Origin: Phytophthora hibernalis
Taxonomy: Eukaryota > Oomycota > Peronosporomycetes > Peronosporales > Peronosporaceae
DNA: 64,000 bases
Direction of reading: 5' to 3'
Assembly (NCBI GenBank): GCA_012656075.1
Contig: JAAKBF010000009.1
Location: forward strand, 248,001 to 312,000
In this document: positions 1 to 10,545 of the stretch, piece by piece
Layout of the letters: each line of letters starts with the position of its first letter
Numbering within the stretch: position 1 is the stretch's first letter
Notes under the pieces: model-generated
What the model was told of the DNA's origin: nothing
The model's input: only the letters and a program-made list of their open reading frames with translations
Databases searched by the model: none
Translations under genes and position numbers: made by a program

Positions 1-87
1 CCAAACCTATGTATTCATACATGGCTACATTTTCATGATTGATATTCTAACTGTGCTCTTAAATACTGTGATACAGGGCACGTCTAT

Positions 88-510
88 ACAGTGCAAAAGA
101 AGGCATGTATGGATTCGTGCGTGTGGTTGCTTTACCTGCGCTCCTTACTGTACTGGCACATATCTGGCCCCTCGCTTCTGCTAGTTGACAACCTCGACTG
201 TCATGTGTCTGAGGAGTCAGAGGACGTTCTAGCAGACGAGATGCTAACCATCCTCCATCCACTACCCCAAAATTCGACCTCTGTATGCCAGCCTTTGGAT
301 GTTGGCGTGATGGGGCCGTTGAAATCCAAGCTGAAGGCGCTTTGGATGGTAGAACGACCACCACCATTGCGAGATGGAGAGAAACGTGCAAAGAAGACCG
401 CCAAGGACAAGCGCTTGGAGACGATCAAGCGAACGATCAAGACGTGGGACGCAATTGAGCCGGAGACGATCATCAAGTCGTTTAACAAAGCTCTTCTTAT
501 TAAGTTTTAG
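88..510 (+). pseudogene. pogo/Tigger-type DDE transposase, C-terminal fragment
   Basis: A fragment of a DDE_1-superfamily transposase (pogo/Tigger/jerky type), the enzyme that cuts and pastes Tc1/mariner-related DNA transposons. Visible are LLVDNLDCHVSEES, which holds the second catalytic Asp followed by Asn, the LPQNSTSVCQPLDVG stretch containing the third acidic residue, and a basic tail. The reading frame runs from about 88 to the stop at 510. The N-terminal DNA-binding domain and first catalytic Asp are absent, and no terminal inverted repeat was found beside it. Family assignment rests on the spacing of DN...PLDVG and is fairly secure. It is an inactive relic. Confidence 0.75.
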
Positions 511-589
511 CAAAATACAGCTACCTCCTTATTTTGCCTCAGTTTGTCTGTAAATTTTAGATAAACTTAAATCGTCAATCATCTTTTTA

Positions 590-1391
590 TCCAATGGCAT
601 TGCACCTCTGTTCAAACAGAGCTGGCAGTTGTATTCTGTCCGTTGCTGTACTCAGGCACTTCTACAGTGGGTAGCTCCTGGTCATACCAGGTTTGTTCGA
701 GTCGTTCAATCCGTATTCGAGCTTGCTTCGAGAGCTCATTCTCGAATCGAAGCGCCTGCCACTCACGGTATGCCCGTAAGCCAGGCCTAGCAAATCTTCC
801 ACTCATTGGAAATGATCCATACTGAGTGATCTTGGCCAACTCCAAACGGGTGTAAATCTAAATATATTCAGCCGACATGCTCACCACTTTGACAGCGATT
901 GGCTGAGATTCTTGCTATAAAGGAGATGCGTTACCCAGCGATCACCTCGTCCGGCCCACACCACATCTCGCTGCGGGTTGCTTTGTCCGTACCGAATGCG
1001 TACTATCGCTTGCTCTCCAGACCTCAGGTACACAGTTTCTTCCGACCTGACGGAGATGTCTAAACCGTGTCGGTTCTCAATTATATCTGCGCACAGAATG
1101 ATCGTCTCCTCATCCGGTAACTGTACCAGTCCTTCTCGAATACTAAAACGAACTCCTGCACAATCCATGAAGTGCATGCCCAACAATGTATCCACTCCTT
1201 CACCAATGTTTGCGACAAGAAGATCCATGACGTACACCACTTGATACCCTATGTAATCTTGACTTGAGCACTGGCAGTGATGTAGGTCGGAGCTTCTCCC
1301 AGCCCGTACATTTTGATTTGCATATGTCGGATGAGTTTGACCTTGAGTCTACGCGCAAGATCCAAACTGATCATAGTCACCGACGCTCCAG
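590..1391 (-). pseudogene. Gypsy-type aspartic protease remnant (element D)
   Basis: Minus-strand relic of the protease region of a Ty3/Gypsy element. Next to base 1391 the frame reads a damaged active site, SSTGASVTMISLDLARRLK, where DTGAS is expected. It continues, after frame breaks, through a flap-like segment ending LLGMHFMDCAGVRF. The same order, with LGMNFMVPAGVR, is in the protease of the Gypsy element at 22.7–23.6 kb, so the two belong to the same broad lineage. It abuts the end of an LTR-like repeat exactly at the active-site codons, which suggests that the repeat inserted into this gene. No reverse transcriptase follows to the left. Non-functional. Confidence 0.6.
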
Positions 1392-1606
1392 TGGAACTGT
1401 CTGCGGGTTGATAGCAAGATAAAGACTGAATTTGTTTAATAGCTGAGTTAAGCTTGTAGCTTACAAACTGTAAGTCATCTTTAGTAAAAGCTAAAGAGCG
1501 TCCATGGTTGGCTCACAACCAACCCGTACCATGCACCATGGACTCTAAAGAGTGACATCCGTCACTCTTTATGTAACTTGTGTACACGTTGGTGTACCTC
1601 TTTACA
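1392..1606 (-). repeat. LTR-like direct repeat, left copy of element A
   Basis: About 215 bp that recurs at 5337–5553 in the same orientation with scattered substitutions. Both copies share the core from the TGGAACTGTCT.CGGG end, through TAGCTGAGTTAAGCTTGTAG, to GTGACATCCGTCACTC and GGTGTAC. Read on the minus strand the copy begins TGTAAAGAGG and ends CAGTTCCA, i.e. the TG...CA ends expected of an LTR. Its left end touches the damaged protease active site of another Gypsy relic. Confidence 0.6.
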
Positions 1607-2037
1607 CCCCCACATCACACCTGATTCTCCAATCAGTAGTGAGAGAATTCGAACACCCAAAAGGGTCAATTCTGGGGCGCAGGCTATGCACGACTTGTCA
1701 GTCACATAGTGACTTGTGTCCACGACGGACACTGCGAGCTGCATCCTTGCAGCTCGCAGCGACGTCGTTGGCCGTAGTGCCGGCATGCATAGTTGGCTTG
1801 GGATCGGACGCTAGCAAGCGTCCAGTGCCTCGGCACGGAATGTAATACTATCCAAACCCTCGGTGGTCCTCCTCAACCACCTCCAGCTCACGCCGGAGGA
1901 ACCATGGGCCCTCCTGACACTTCGTGTGTCTTGTTTCTCCCGCGCGGGTGACACCTCAGAGAGTATCGCATAGCCCAAGGATGGAGTGAGCTTGCAGATC
2001 TTCAGTGTGTGCATGCCTGAACGACACTCGGTCGTTT

Positions 2038-2190
2038 AGATGACCATGACCGCGTATGGGTCCATGGCCACGCGACGTGAGGCTACAAGTTTGCAACCAT
2101 CGGCGTACGGGTTGATGACCACATAGGCGTGCGGGCCGATGACCATGTAGGCGCACAGGTACATGCCCACGTAGGCATTAGTGCCGCAAG
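2038..2190. repeat. Imperfect 24-bp tandem repeat
   Basis: Successive units such as TGATGACCACATAGGCGTGC, CGATGACCATGTAGGCGCAC and ACATGCCCACGTAGGCATTA follow at about 24-bp spacing, with more diverged units before them. The array is inside the non-coding interior of element A. A second motif, GTGCGGAACTATGTTACCC, occurs twice nearby at about 2573 and 2599. No coding function is apparent. Confidence 0.5.
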
Positions 2191-3845
2191 CATACAAACC
2201 TGCGACCACGACGATGAGTATAGGTAGGTTGCGTGCATATTTGTAATGTACAAGACCTCCATTGACCCACGTAATATCTCGTCTTCCTTTCGGTCAGAGT
2301 ACATGTCCGTGTACACGTATAGCACACACAGTAGTTGACCCGTACCAACACCTTCCGTGAGGAAGCCAGTCTCAACAGAGACTTGGGAGGAAAATTATTT
2401 CCGAGCCTCTCCCCTCTTACGACCAAAGCCCTTCCAGGTCGACGGTATCGACAGCGGCTGACATGCTGCCAGGTCACAAGCATTTTGAGTCTGCGGGAGT
2501 TGACGTGGAACGATGTTACCCATGTCTGATGAGGCCCCAGAGCATCACCTCTTCTAAGCTGTTTCGATCCGTGCGGAACTATGTTACCCGCCTTGTTGTG
2601 CGGAACTATGTTACCCACACAGAATGCGGAACGTGCGACTTCCCTTCAGTTTAGATCTGGGCGGCCGTGTGTCCGGTGGGAGAGTACGTTGTCCTGGGCA
2701 CGAGGTCAAGCGTTTGCCCCGTGCCGATCCAGTGGGAGGTGGAACATTGTGTTTGTTGACACCACGTCTACATACGGCCTCACCGAAAGTTGTAGAGGTC
2801 CGAGTGGCTAAGTGAGCGTTTGTCATCAGTCGACGCGAGACACCCAGGCAAGCGAGTAGTGTACATGAAGCGAGTAGTGTATTCATGCATGGGAGTATTG
2901 CTCAGAGTCGTTCGTAGCGACTCCGGCCTGATACAAGACCAGACCCGACACGTGCCGGCGATGGCGTCGTCGACGGCCATTCTGACATGGACCTTGGTTA
3001 CCCACGTCCAGAGGCGTATTGGTGTAGGCGTCACGAGTCCTGTTTGACTCCGTGTGGTACTTGGTTGCGCACACTAGAGGTTACGTGACTCACTTCTGCC
3101 TTGACCACGGTCTTGGCTTTCTTGACCTCATGTGGACTTAATCCACCATCGCGGTTACTTATCAACAGTACGTCAGTCGATGCCCGTACGGCGCGGGGAC
3201 TGACAGCGATGTGAGCTACTTGTGTTGTGGTCACACATGCTGAGCATGAAGCCCTGTTGATCGGCATAGCATCGAGATGCAAGAGATCTGACATATCCAG
3301 CAGGGCCTCCAACTGAACAGACTCGGAGGTGAATCACGCCGTCGAAAATATGATAACCTTCTTCTGGTGGCGGCGCCGAAGGAGTCGTCGTTGACTCCGA
3401 GCGTCTTCCTGGAGCTTCAGTCATGACATCGTGTCGGGACTCTTGGCGTGGTCCTGTGTTACCCACAGCCGTAACTGGTTTTGGTACATCGTCTGGAGCC
3501 TGTACCGGTCCGTGTGGAACTTTTACACACACTAGAGGTGCCGCTAGCAACCTCGACGCTGGTCACGGTCTCGACCTCTCCGGTCTCTCGTGGGTTTACG
3601 CCCTCTTGTTGACAGGCGTCGTCCTTTACTGACTCCGTCGATGCCCGTAGATACGCTGTAAGATGTTGACATTACGTCTTCCCTCGCGGGTCTGGAGACA
3701 TCCAAGACCCGTGGGATTGTTGCAGGTTCGTTAGCAACAGAGGCCTCCGTAGTATTCCACCGGCGTCCATGGGAGCCTCGGTTCCGGACAGAGGTGGGAA
3801 CATTACTCGCCAATGCTCTGTCAGAGCCCAGAGGCCGGCTATCCC
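2191..3845. other. Non-coding interior of element A
   Basis: About 1.7 kb with no frame that resembles a known protein on either strand. It contains dispersed copies of the short motif GTTACCCA and CpG-rich low-complexity stretches. It lies where pol would be expected in an autonomous element, downstream of the protease on the minus strand. Confidence 0.4.
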
Positions 3846-4208
3846 CTAAGAGCCTACAGCGCCAAATGGCTCAGGGTGCGTACGTTCGTGGCGCAGCAAA
3901 CCCAAATGAACATCGTACGTGTTCACAACCACGTACAGCTCAAAGGTGCGTGCATCCGTGGCACCGCGTACCCAGCGTACGGTCGCGACGACGTACGGCT
4001 TAATGTTGTGCAGGTATTCGAGCCTGTGACAACCAGGTCCATACAGACCAATGTCATTGCCCTCACACAAAGCGTTGCCAATACCTCGGCGGTGTACAAA
4101 TTCAATTGACGCTCTAGATTTCGAAACTTCCAAGGAATATTCACATCCTCGTACACTCGCGTGTACTATCAGCAACCAAGCGTTGCTCTTCGCCAATTCG
4201 AGAGACAA
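3846..4208 (-). pseudogene. Retroviral-type aspartic protease relic (RVP_2-like)
   Basis: A minus-strand frame reads PYVVATVRWV...ELYVVVNTYDVHLG, followed by a polar HERTHPEPF stretch. This matches the beta-strand and YDVILGMPWL-like portion of the RVP_2 protease family found between gag and RT of Gypsy elements. The catalytic DSGA motif should lie just to the right but is not readable. The DNA beneath has an internal ~70-bp imperfect duplication (about 3860–3930 against 3931–4000), seen as GTGCGTACGTTCGTGG and GTGCGTGCATCCGTGG. Assignment is by pattern and position downstream of gag; moderate certainty. Confidence 0.4.
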
Positions 4209-4389
4209 AGCCCCTCACCCGCAAAGCGTTCGCGGTGTGCGCCACCTGCGCACCCGTCACGAAGAATCAGGTCTTCCTCACCTCAACTGGTGCCCAGGGT
4301 ATCCTTGGACAGACGACCGCGGCTTGCGCCACCGACCGCTAGGCCGTTGAGCTTTCGGGGATAGTTTCTTTACCACTCCAGTCGAGGGC

Positions 4390-5196
4390 GACACCCGTTG
4401 GTAGTGTCCCAGCCCGACGCATGTATAGTAGCGGACCGACCTCATCTCAGCAGAGCTCAAGTCCATGGGCTCTGGCTGTCTACGACAACTGGTGCAACAA
4501 CCGAAGTGCCAGCCTGCTTATGGCTGTTCTCTTCTAGGGGGCGAGCTTAATCGCCTTCACCATGGTGGACGCGTCGCGAAAAAGCTGTGTGCGCGGGACT
4601 GACCTTCAAGCCGTTCATGAAGACCGTCGTCTTGACGTCTTCAGCCAAGGGGTTTACAACCAGAGACGACGCCGACGTGCGCATCATTTGTACATACTTA
4701 TACAGCTCACGCATCGTTCGCGGGCAGCAAAGCAGCTCGAAACTGCTCTTACAGCTGTGCCCAGGATGCGAAGCATCCAGGAGACGTCGTCTCCAGAGTG
4801 CGCGCCCAATTCTTGGCACGACCGCCAAGGTTGGACAACGCGAACGCAACTCGAAGTTCCTGATCCAAGATGAGACCGACCCGCATGGCGATTTTAATCT
4901 CTCGGATCCAGAAGTGAACGTTTTCACCTTCCTTCCCTTCAAACGGAGGCACAGTCAGCCGCAAAGGCTTTGGCTGGACCGGATTCAGCTTGGCGATATT
5001 GGACTGCAGGCTTCGCTGCACATGCGCGACTAGCTCACGCTCGTTCTTCTCTCTCGGCTGGCGTTACCGATTCCTAGCCCCGGAGGACATCTCTTCCGAA
5101 GATGCATCCAATCTTCCGAACAGACCCGAACTGCGAGTCGTTCAAGTGAGGAAAAGCACTGCAGTCCATCGTGACTCCCTCCTTGAGTTCACATAG
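4390..5196 (-). pseudogene. Decayed Gypsy Gag (capsid region plus zinc-knuckle trace)
   Basis: Minus-strand relic of a retrotransposon Gag, the structural protein of the virus-like particle. The clearest part is LTVPPFEGKEGENVHFWIRE, then hydrophobic helices including LSNLGGRAKNWARTLE, the classic Retrotrans_gag capsid signature. It continues in another frame through ELYKYVQMMRT. Further on, about 4440–4390, YYTCVGLGHYQRVSP looks like a CCHC knuckle that has lost cysteines. Several frame changes and stops break it. It lies beside the right LTR of element A, the expected position for gag. Confidence 0.65.
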
Positions 5197-5254
5197 GATC
5201 AGGTAGTTCAATCTACCCGCGTAGGCGTGAGATTAACTACAAGTGCTACCAAGT

Positions 5255-5336
5255 GTGACGGGGTCACACAGCACCTTGCCTTAGGGTAAGAGAGCAAAGG
5301 CTCACGGTGACGATAAGTTCACAGTTCCCGGCCTAA
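5255..5336 (-). repeat. Leader sequence shared in inverted orientation with 15617–15700
   Basis: Beside the right LTR. Its reverse complement begins GGCCGGGAACTGTGAACTTA and runs through AGGCAAGGTGCTGTGTGACC, matching the plus strand at 15617–15700. It contains the small inverted repeat GTGTGAC/GTCACAC. Either both are leader or linker DNA of related Gypsy elements, or one was captured. Confidence 0.5.
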
Positions 5337-5553
5337 TGGAACTGTCTACGGGTTTGATAGCAAGATTAAGACAAAATATATTTGATAGCTGAGTTAAGCT
5401 TGTAGCTTACAAACTCTAAGTCATCCATAGTAAAAGCTAAAGGTCGCCCATGGTTGGCGCACAGCCAACCGATACCCTGTACCATGGACTCTAACGTGTG
5501 ACATCCGTCACTCTTTATGTAACTTGGGTACACGTCGGTGTACCCTGTTAATA
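5337..5553 (-). repeat. LTR-like direct repeat, right copy of element A
   Basis: Partner of 1392–1606, in the same orientation and similar along its length apart from substitutions and small indels. For a minus-strand element this is the 5' LTR, which agrees with gag lying immediately to its left. The last bases at the right differ from the left copy, so the exact end is uncertain by a few bases. Confidence 0.6.
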
Positions 5554-5739
5554 TGGGGGTGGTGGTAATGCTGAGAAATGCATGGAGAGCCATTCACGCA
5601 GCCAGTCAATCCGCTACGGCCTTTTTCGACTGCAATTGGAGGCGTTTGAACCTATAATTTGTGGCTGATTTATTTGGTGGATCTAAAACATTGATGAAGA
5701 CGAAGCGTATTGATGGATAACTATTTTCTGATGATGCTG

Positions 5740-7883
5740 ATTGTGACTTGTTGAAACACCTTGATGTTGCTTATCGATGTGAGCAGTGGAGAGAAAGTAA
5801 GAGAAGATTGAGAGCATCTAAGAAGATGAAAATGAAACACGACCGTGGCATTTTTCTGAAACCTGTCAGCAGCGATGATCAGTCGTTTTGCATGCAGAAT
5901 CTTCGAGAGGCGTTGGGTGCAGAGGACCTTGACGAACATGTGTGCTGCGTGTGTGGTCGACTGGTACTCACTCGGGACACAGTGCGCGAGGAGGCATGCG
6001 ATAGGGATTCATGGCCATGTTACGGAGAGTTCTGGGTGTGATCGACGAATCAATTCCAAGCCGACTTGCCGAGCAATACTGCGCAACGCTCTACGTTGAC
6101 GGATTAGAAAACGTTCTGGTTTCCCTGAGGGCATACATTGCTACAAAGATGACGACGGGTTTCCTTGCTCTTGGATGAGCATTTGCTCGGATTGCAAGAG
6201 TAGCATTCGTGTCGAGCACCCTCTACAGTTTGCTTTAGCCGATGGATTTTGTGCTGCCAACACTGCTTCGAGGGCTGACCATTCCCGAGTGATTCATGAC
6301 TCAGACAACGAGTCTGGCAGCAATTAATCGCGTAATGCGCAGCGGGCGGCACCGCTGCATTCGCTCATACTGTCTCGCATTTGATTGCACACAAGAGCCT
6401 CTAGTGCTTTTGTTGCCTAGATCAATCGTCTCGGTGTCATCGTATCGCGTTGTCATGGTGGGTGACTTCACAGAGGACCAAGTGGCGAAAGTGAAAAAGC
6501 ATCGGATTCGGAAGCAACAAGTGAAAGACGTGTTTGATTTTTATCGGGACTACAACCACTTCTATAACGTTGCGTTGCGATGACGCACTGAATACCGAGT
6601 ATTCAGATGAAGTTGTTGATGAGGTTTTTTTATTATTACATCGAGGGCAATTCAAGTGTGCTAGATGATGGTATATCGGCAGAGATGGATTCCGTGCGTG
6701 GTCAATTTGACGATTGGCAAGCAAAGCAAAATGACGAGCGACTGGTTCTAGAACGGAGAGTCGGGTTTACACATCTGGCGTGTCTGCTTCATATATTACT
6801 GAAGTTGATGGTGGGTCGAACACAGATAGATCGTTCATGGTGCGGCGGTCGAATAAGTTTGCGAATGATATCAATGGTGATCTATTTGCTAAGCTGTTTC
6901 CTCACTTATTTCCATTCGGTCGTGGTCACCTTGGCGACCAGTGTCGCACTCCTGTTTCGTTGAATGAGGCCATCGAGCACTATTTTTCGTTGTGTGGTAG
7001 ACAGTTTGCAGAAGATGAGGTATTTACATTGGTGGCATTTGATTGACTAGCATTACAGAATACGTATATTCAAAATTCAGTACGGTGTAAACACTTCCCG
7101 CATCTGTTCAATGACTACGAGAGTATTGGAGTGGAGCAACTCGGTCGTGCACTAATTGCAAATGAGCGAAAGATGCAGGTGTGTCTACTTCGAGCGGAGC
7201 GGGTGGATAACGTTGCGGATCAATTTCTAAATAGCGTGAAGATAGCATCACATGTAGTTTGGGTGAGCAATGCTGAGCGCTCCCAATGTCGCCAGATAGC
7301 ATTTGCCTACCAGGCACGATTTGGGCAACCTGCTTTGTTCGTCACACTGACGCCGAATGCATATAATTCCTTTGCGATGGCACAATACACTGGCATTAGT
7401 TCAGTGGACAGTTATATGCTGGGAGCCGCACGCCGAGTAAAATAGAGTTACGGGATGTCAGTCTCGGAAATGACTGTGCATCCATGCGCTTATTCATGAG
7501 GCATGTTGATGCTTTTATTCGGTTTGTGCTAGTTGTCGACCGTAAGAGCAAGCTGCCGAACCGGGGTCTGTTTGGCGATGTAGAAGCTTATTTTGGTATG
7601 GTAGAGACGCCGGGAGCGTGAAACACTTCACATTCATTTTTTAATTTGGTTGCATGATGGATCTTGTAATTCCGCTGCAGTGGATGCAACGCTATCTAGT
7701 GGTCATGTTTGTGAAAATATTGAGAAATATACCGCATCAATTGTGACCAACACACTTCCGCTGGATTTGAGTGACCATCGGTGTTCCGGATGCGGTGCAG
7801 GGTTGGCCGATGTGACTGCTTTGCCTGATGGAATATTTGGACTGGATGAGTGGAGAAAGATATATTATGGCGTCAGTGTGTAA
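5740..7883 (+). pseudogene. Decayed Helitron Rep protein (N-terminal and HUH regions)
   Basis: Fragments in changing plus frames give the order of a Helitron replicase, the rolling-circle transposition protein. First comes a Cys-pair region (CCVCGRLVLT). Next is a segment like that upstream of Helitron_like_N domains (YRVVMVGDFTEDQ, FDFYRDYNHFY). Then come FPHLFPFGRGH and the Helitron_like_N signature FGQPALFVTLTPNAYN. The HUH nickase motif follows at about 7622–7650 as TLHIHFLIWLHDG. Several stops and frame changes occur, and the C-terminal SF1 helicase is missing. No convincing Helitron termini were located. Confidence 0.8.
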
Positions 7884-9640
7884 CGTGTGCCAAGTAACCG
7901 CTGGGAAACGAAGTGGACTAAATGTGCAAGCCAAGGATGGGCCCACAGGTCGGGAGGTATCCATCGGATGAGGCCTCATTCGGTGAGATTAGAATTCACC
8001 ATGTCCGGACCGCCGATTCCCTGACAGCAAGACAACTTAAGGTATAAAGTGGTCTCGGCGAACGTATCCCGCGTAGCAGCCTACCTTGACTTGGTTTGAA
8101 GCACCGAAGAAGATCCATCAACAACCCCACGACATTTTGCCAACATATAAAACACACAGGACGACCATGAGCGACACGAACACCAACATTCAAGTACAAG
8201 CTTCGAGGGTCATATCTCACTGGAAGAGGTCGCACTGAATGGCGAATTCTCTCGATGAGATTCCCAATCCAGAACCAATACCCCCAAGATGAAGATGTAC
8301 TATGTACCGAATGACCAAGAATCACGAAGATAACATGAACGAGTCAAGATTGGCGAACATATCTTGGATGAAGGTCGGACTCGATGAAGGGTTGGTTCCA
8401 TTTTATCTTTCCACGGAACTGTACCGAGGCGTCACCATCATCAACGGCCCTGTACCCAGATGCGCATCATCACCAATGGTATGTGAGCGCACCAAGAAGT
8501 TCGCCATCACCAACTCACATAGTTCTCTCTAAAGGGGACTCGAACCTTTAATAAAACCTCTTACCTTTTATGCATATACTTTTAAAAATCTTCATTCTGG
8601 AAGGACGCCAGTTTACAAACATGTTTGAAATCGGTAGACCTGTTAAAAAGGATCCATGTCAGATTGTTTAGTCGAAATCGATGGGTGTCCACTCTTTAAT
8701 TAGATGAAGGTGTAGCCGAAAGATACCTCTGCTTAGTCATATCAGGATACATTACCCTTAATATATAATAACCGGCTGACAATGAAAACACCCATATGAA
8801 TGTCGACCGTAGCGGCCACGGGTAACATCAAAACCCACCCACCCACTGAATGTTGCTTGAAGGAAATGGGTTAAACAAAGATTATCAGGCTATAAGCTTC
8901 AAAAACCAGTAGGTTAAAAATCTTTGTCACTTCATCGATGCGCACTGTGCGCAAGTAGATGGCTGCTTCAGCCTCGTACTTGTGATAGAAATACGCCGGT
9001 ACGTAGTTTTTCACCAACTGAATTTGAATACAAGACAACGAAAATGTATGAAAACGAAGACACTGGTTAGTGTTCGGCCAAACGACTACTTCGTCAGGGT
9101 CTGTGTTGTAACTGTACTGTAGCAGCTTTGGCGCGTTGAGTGAGTGCTTGAAATGAGAGAAGGAGAGGACGAACGCTTGTGCAGTTGCGAGTGAAACTCA
9201 AAGTTGAATTAGTTTAGCCTCGTGTCGTGCACGAGGAGAAAATCACCAAGCCTAAAAAACCTTTCACTAGCAAACCAAGATAGTTGGCTGCCATCCACGA
9301 TGGATGGCGGCGCCCAATCAACCAAGGTTGGCGAGTGGATTCCCAGCTCTACTGGGACCTGACCGAACATGAGTGACCACGAGCGAGTCGAAGTTGATTC
9401 CCGTACTATCAGATACTGGTATGGTAATTGCGCCCCCAACGCAATACAGAGTTCTTTGCCAAGGAACTTTGCAGCAGGAATCCAATCCAAAGCTTCTCCG
9501 TGTAAAACACGGCGTTAGTGAAACCAAGTCAAAGTCAGTGATAGGAGGAAAGACTGACAAAACAGACCAAAGATAGCGAAGATAGATAACAACCAACAAA
9601 TTTGAATTTGCCAAGAGCAAGCCACGGTCTCGCGGAAGTG
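7884..9640. other. Repeat-like DNA without recognisable genes
   Basis: About 1.75 kb in which no frame on either strand could be matched to a family. The parts around 8000–8530 and 9200–9500 have moderately long open frames but no conserved motifs. The sequence near 8536 resembles a tRNA T-arm in reverse, but no tRNA fold can be drawn around it. Probably eroded retroelement DNA. Confidence 0.4.
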
Positions 9641-10545
9641 CGAAATCGTCGGAGTCTAGTGCCGCGTGGAGGTCAAGCTGCCCGGATCAATTCCCGGGGC
9701 CCGAAGCTACGGACGCTCGAAGCCGCACCGGAACACGAGTCTGGCTGCATGGCTCCCGAAAAGATCAAGTTAGAATAAGGCGGGGACTCATTGCCCGTGC
9801 GGTTGGACGGATCCGTCTGTTCACGAACCCTAGTTGCGCGTTGCTCAGTGAGTGACGTTCATTTCATATTACCCTGCGGTGTTAGGTGGTTGTAGTAGTC
9901 ACCTCTAAGCCTCGATTGATCGACTACTGTGTGAAGAAGAAATATATTTGGGTGTGAAGAAGAAGATTGTCCCTTATTAAGTGAGGGTGGTGCGCGTTGA
10001 GTGAGAATTCATCCAGAGTTGACCAGTACTCTGGGTATTAGCTCCATGTGAGACTGGAGAAAAGACCCCCACTTTAGGGTCTATAAGAATTTAGTGTGGC
10101 TGTATGTTTGTATTTGGAAATCTGTATTTTGTTGGGTTGTCTAAAGGAGAGATCTATGTGTGGTCTGCCTCATTCAGTCGTGTCTCACTGCCTGTTTCAG
10201 TGGCTTGGCGGAGCTCAGTGCTCATCACGTATTCAGTTCGTGTAAGCTAACAACTCATTCTAAGCGGTGGAGTCCGGGATACCCGAAAGTAAACGATACA
10301 TATAGGGATTGCCACAAGGACACACGTCACACTGGGTGATACCATCATTCAATGGTTCTAGACATCCTCCTTCAAAGAGAGTCTGCGAGCGCTATACACC
10401 CCTGGACGAAAAAGGCGTTCACACGCCTCGCCTCAGCTGGTGCGTGTACCCGGATTCGGTACCAATGACAGGAACCGCAAGTTGTTTTATATTGATTGGG
10501 TCGTAGGGTGCTGAGTTGCTACTAACCTCTTGAACCGCAGTGGGT
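9641..10545. other. Leader or LTR-like DNA ahead of the Gypsy gag relic
   Basis: No gene is visible. The stretch directly precedes the gag relic of element B and may hold its 5' LTR and leader, but no second copy was found downstream of the relic, so LTR boundaries cannot be set. Confidence 0.3.

Larger units (their letters stand above)
1392..5553 (-). mobile_element. Element A: minus-strand LTR retroelement with gag and protease relics, no reverse transcriptase
   Basis: Two direct repeats of about 215 bp (1392–1606 and 5337–5553) enclose 3.7 kb. Reading on the minus strand from the right-hand repeat there is a leader, a decayed gag with zinc-knuckle trace, a protease-like segment, then about 2.2 kb of non-coding, partly tandem-repeated DNA. 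No reverse transcriptase, RNase H or integrase can be read in any frame. This fits a non-autonomous or internally deleted Gypsy-type element. No matching target-site duplication was seen, so nesting or rearrangement at the ends is possible. Confidence 0.55.

Noticed and set aside
8520..8600. Possible tRNA on the minus strand (GGTTCGAGTCCCC, T-arm-like)
   Set aside because: No matching acceptor, D or anticodon arms can be formed from the upstream bases, and no partner for the TTTAGAG 3' strand is present at the right distance.
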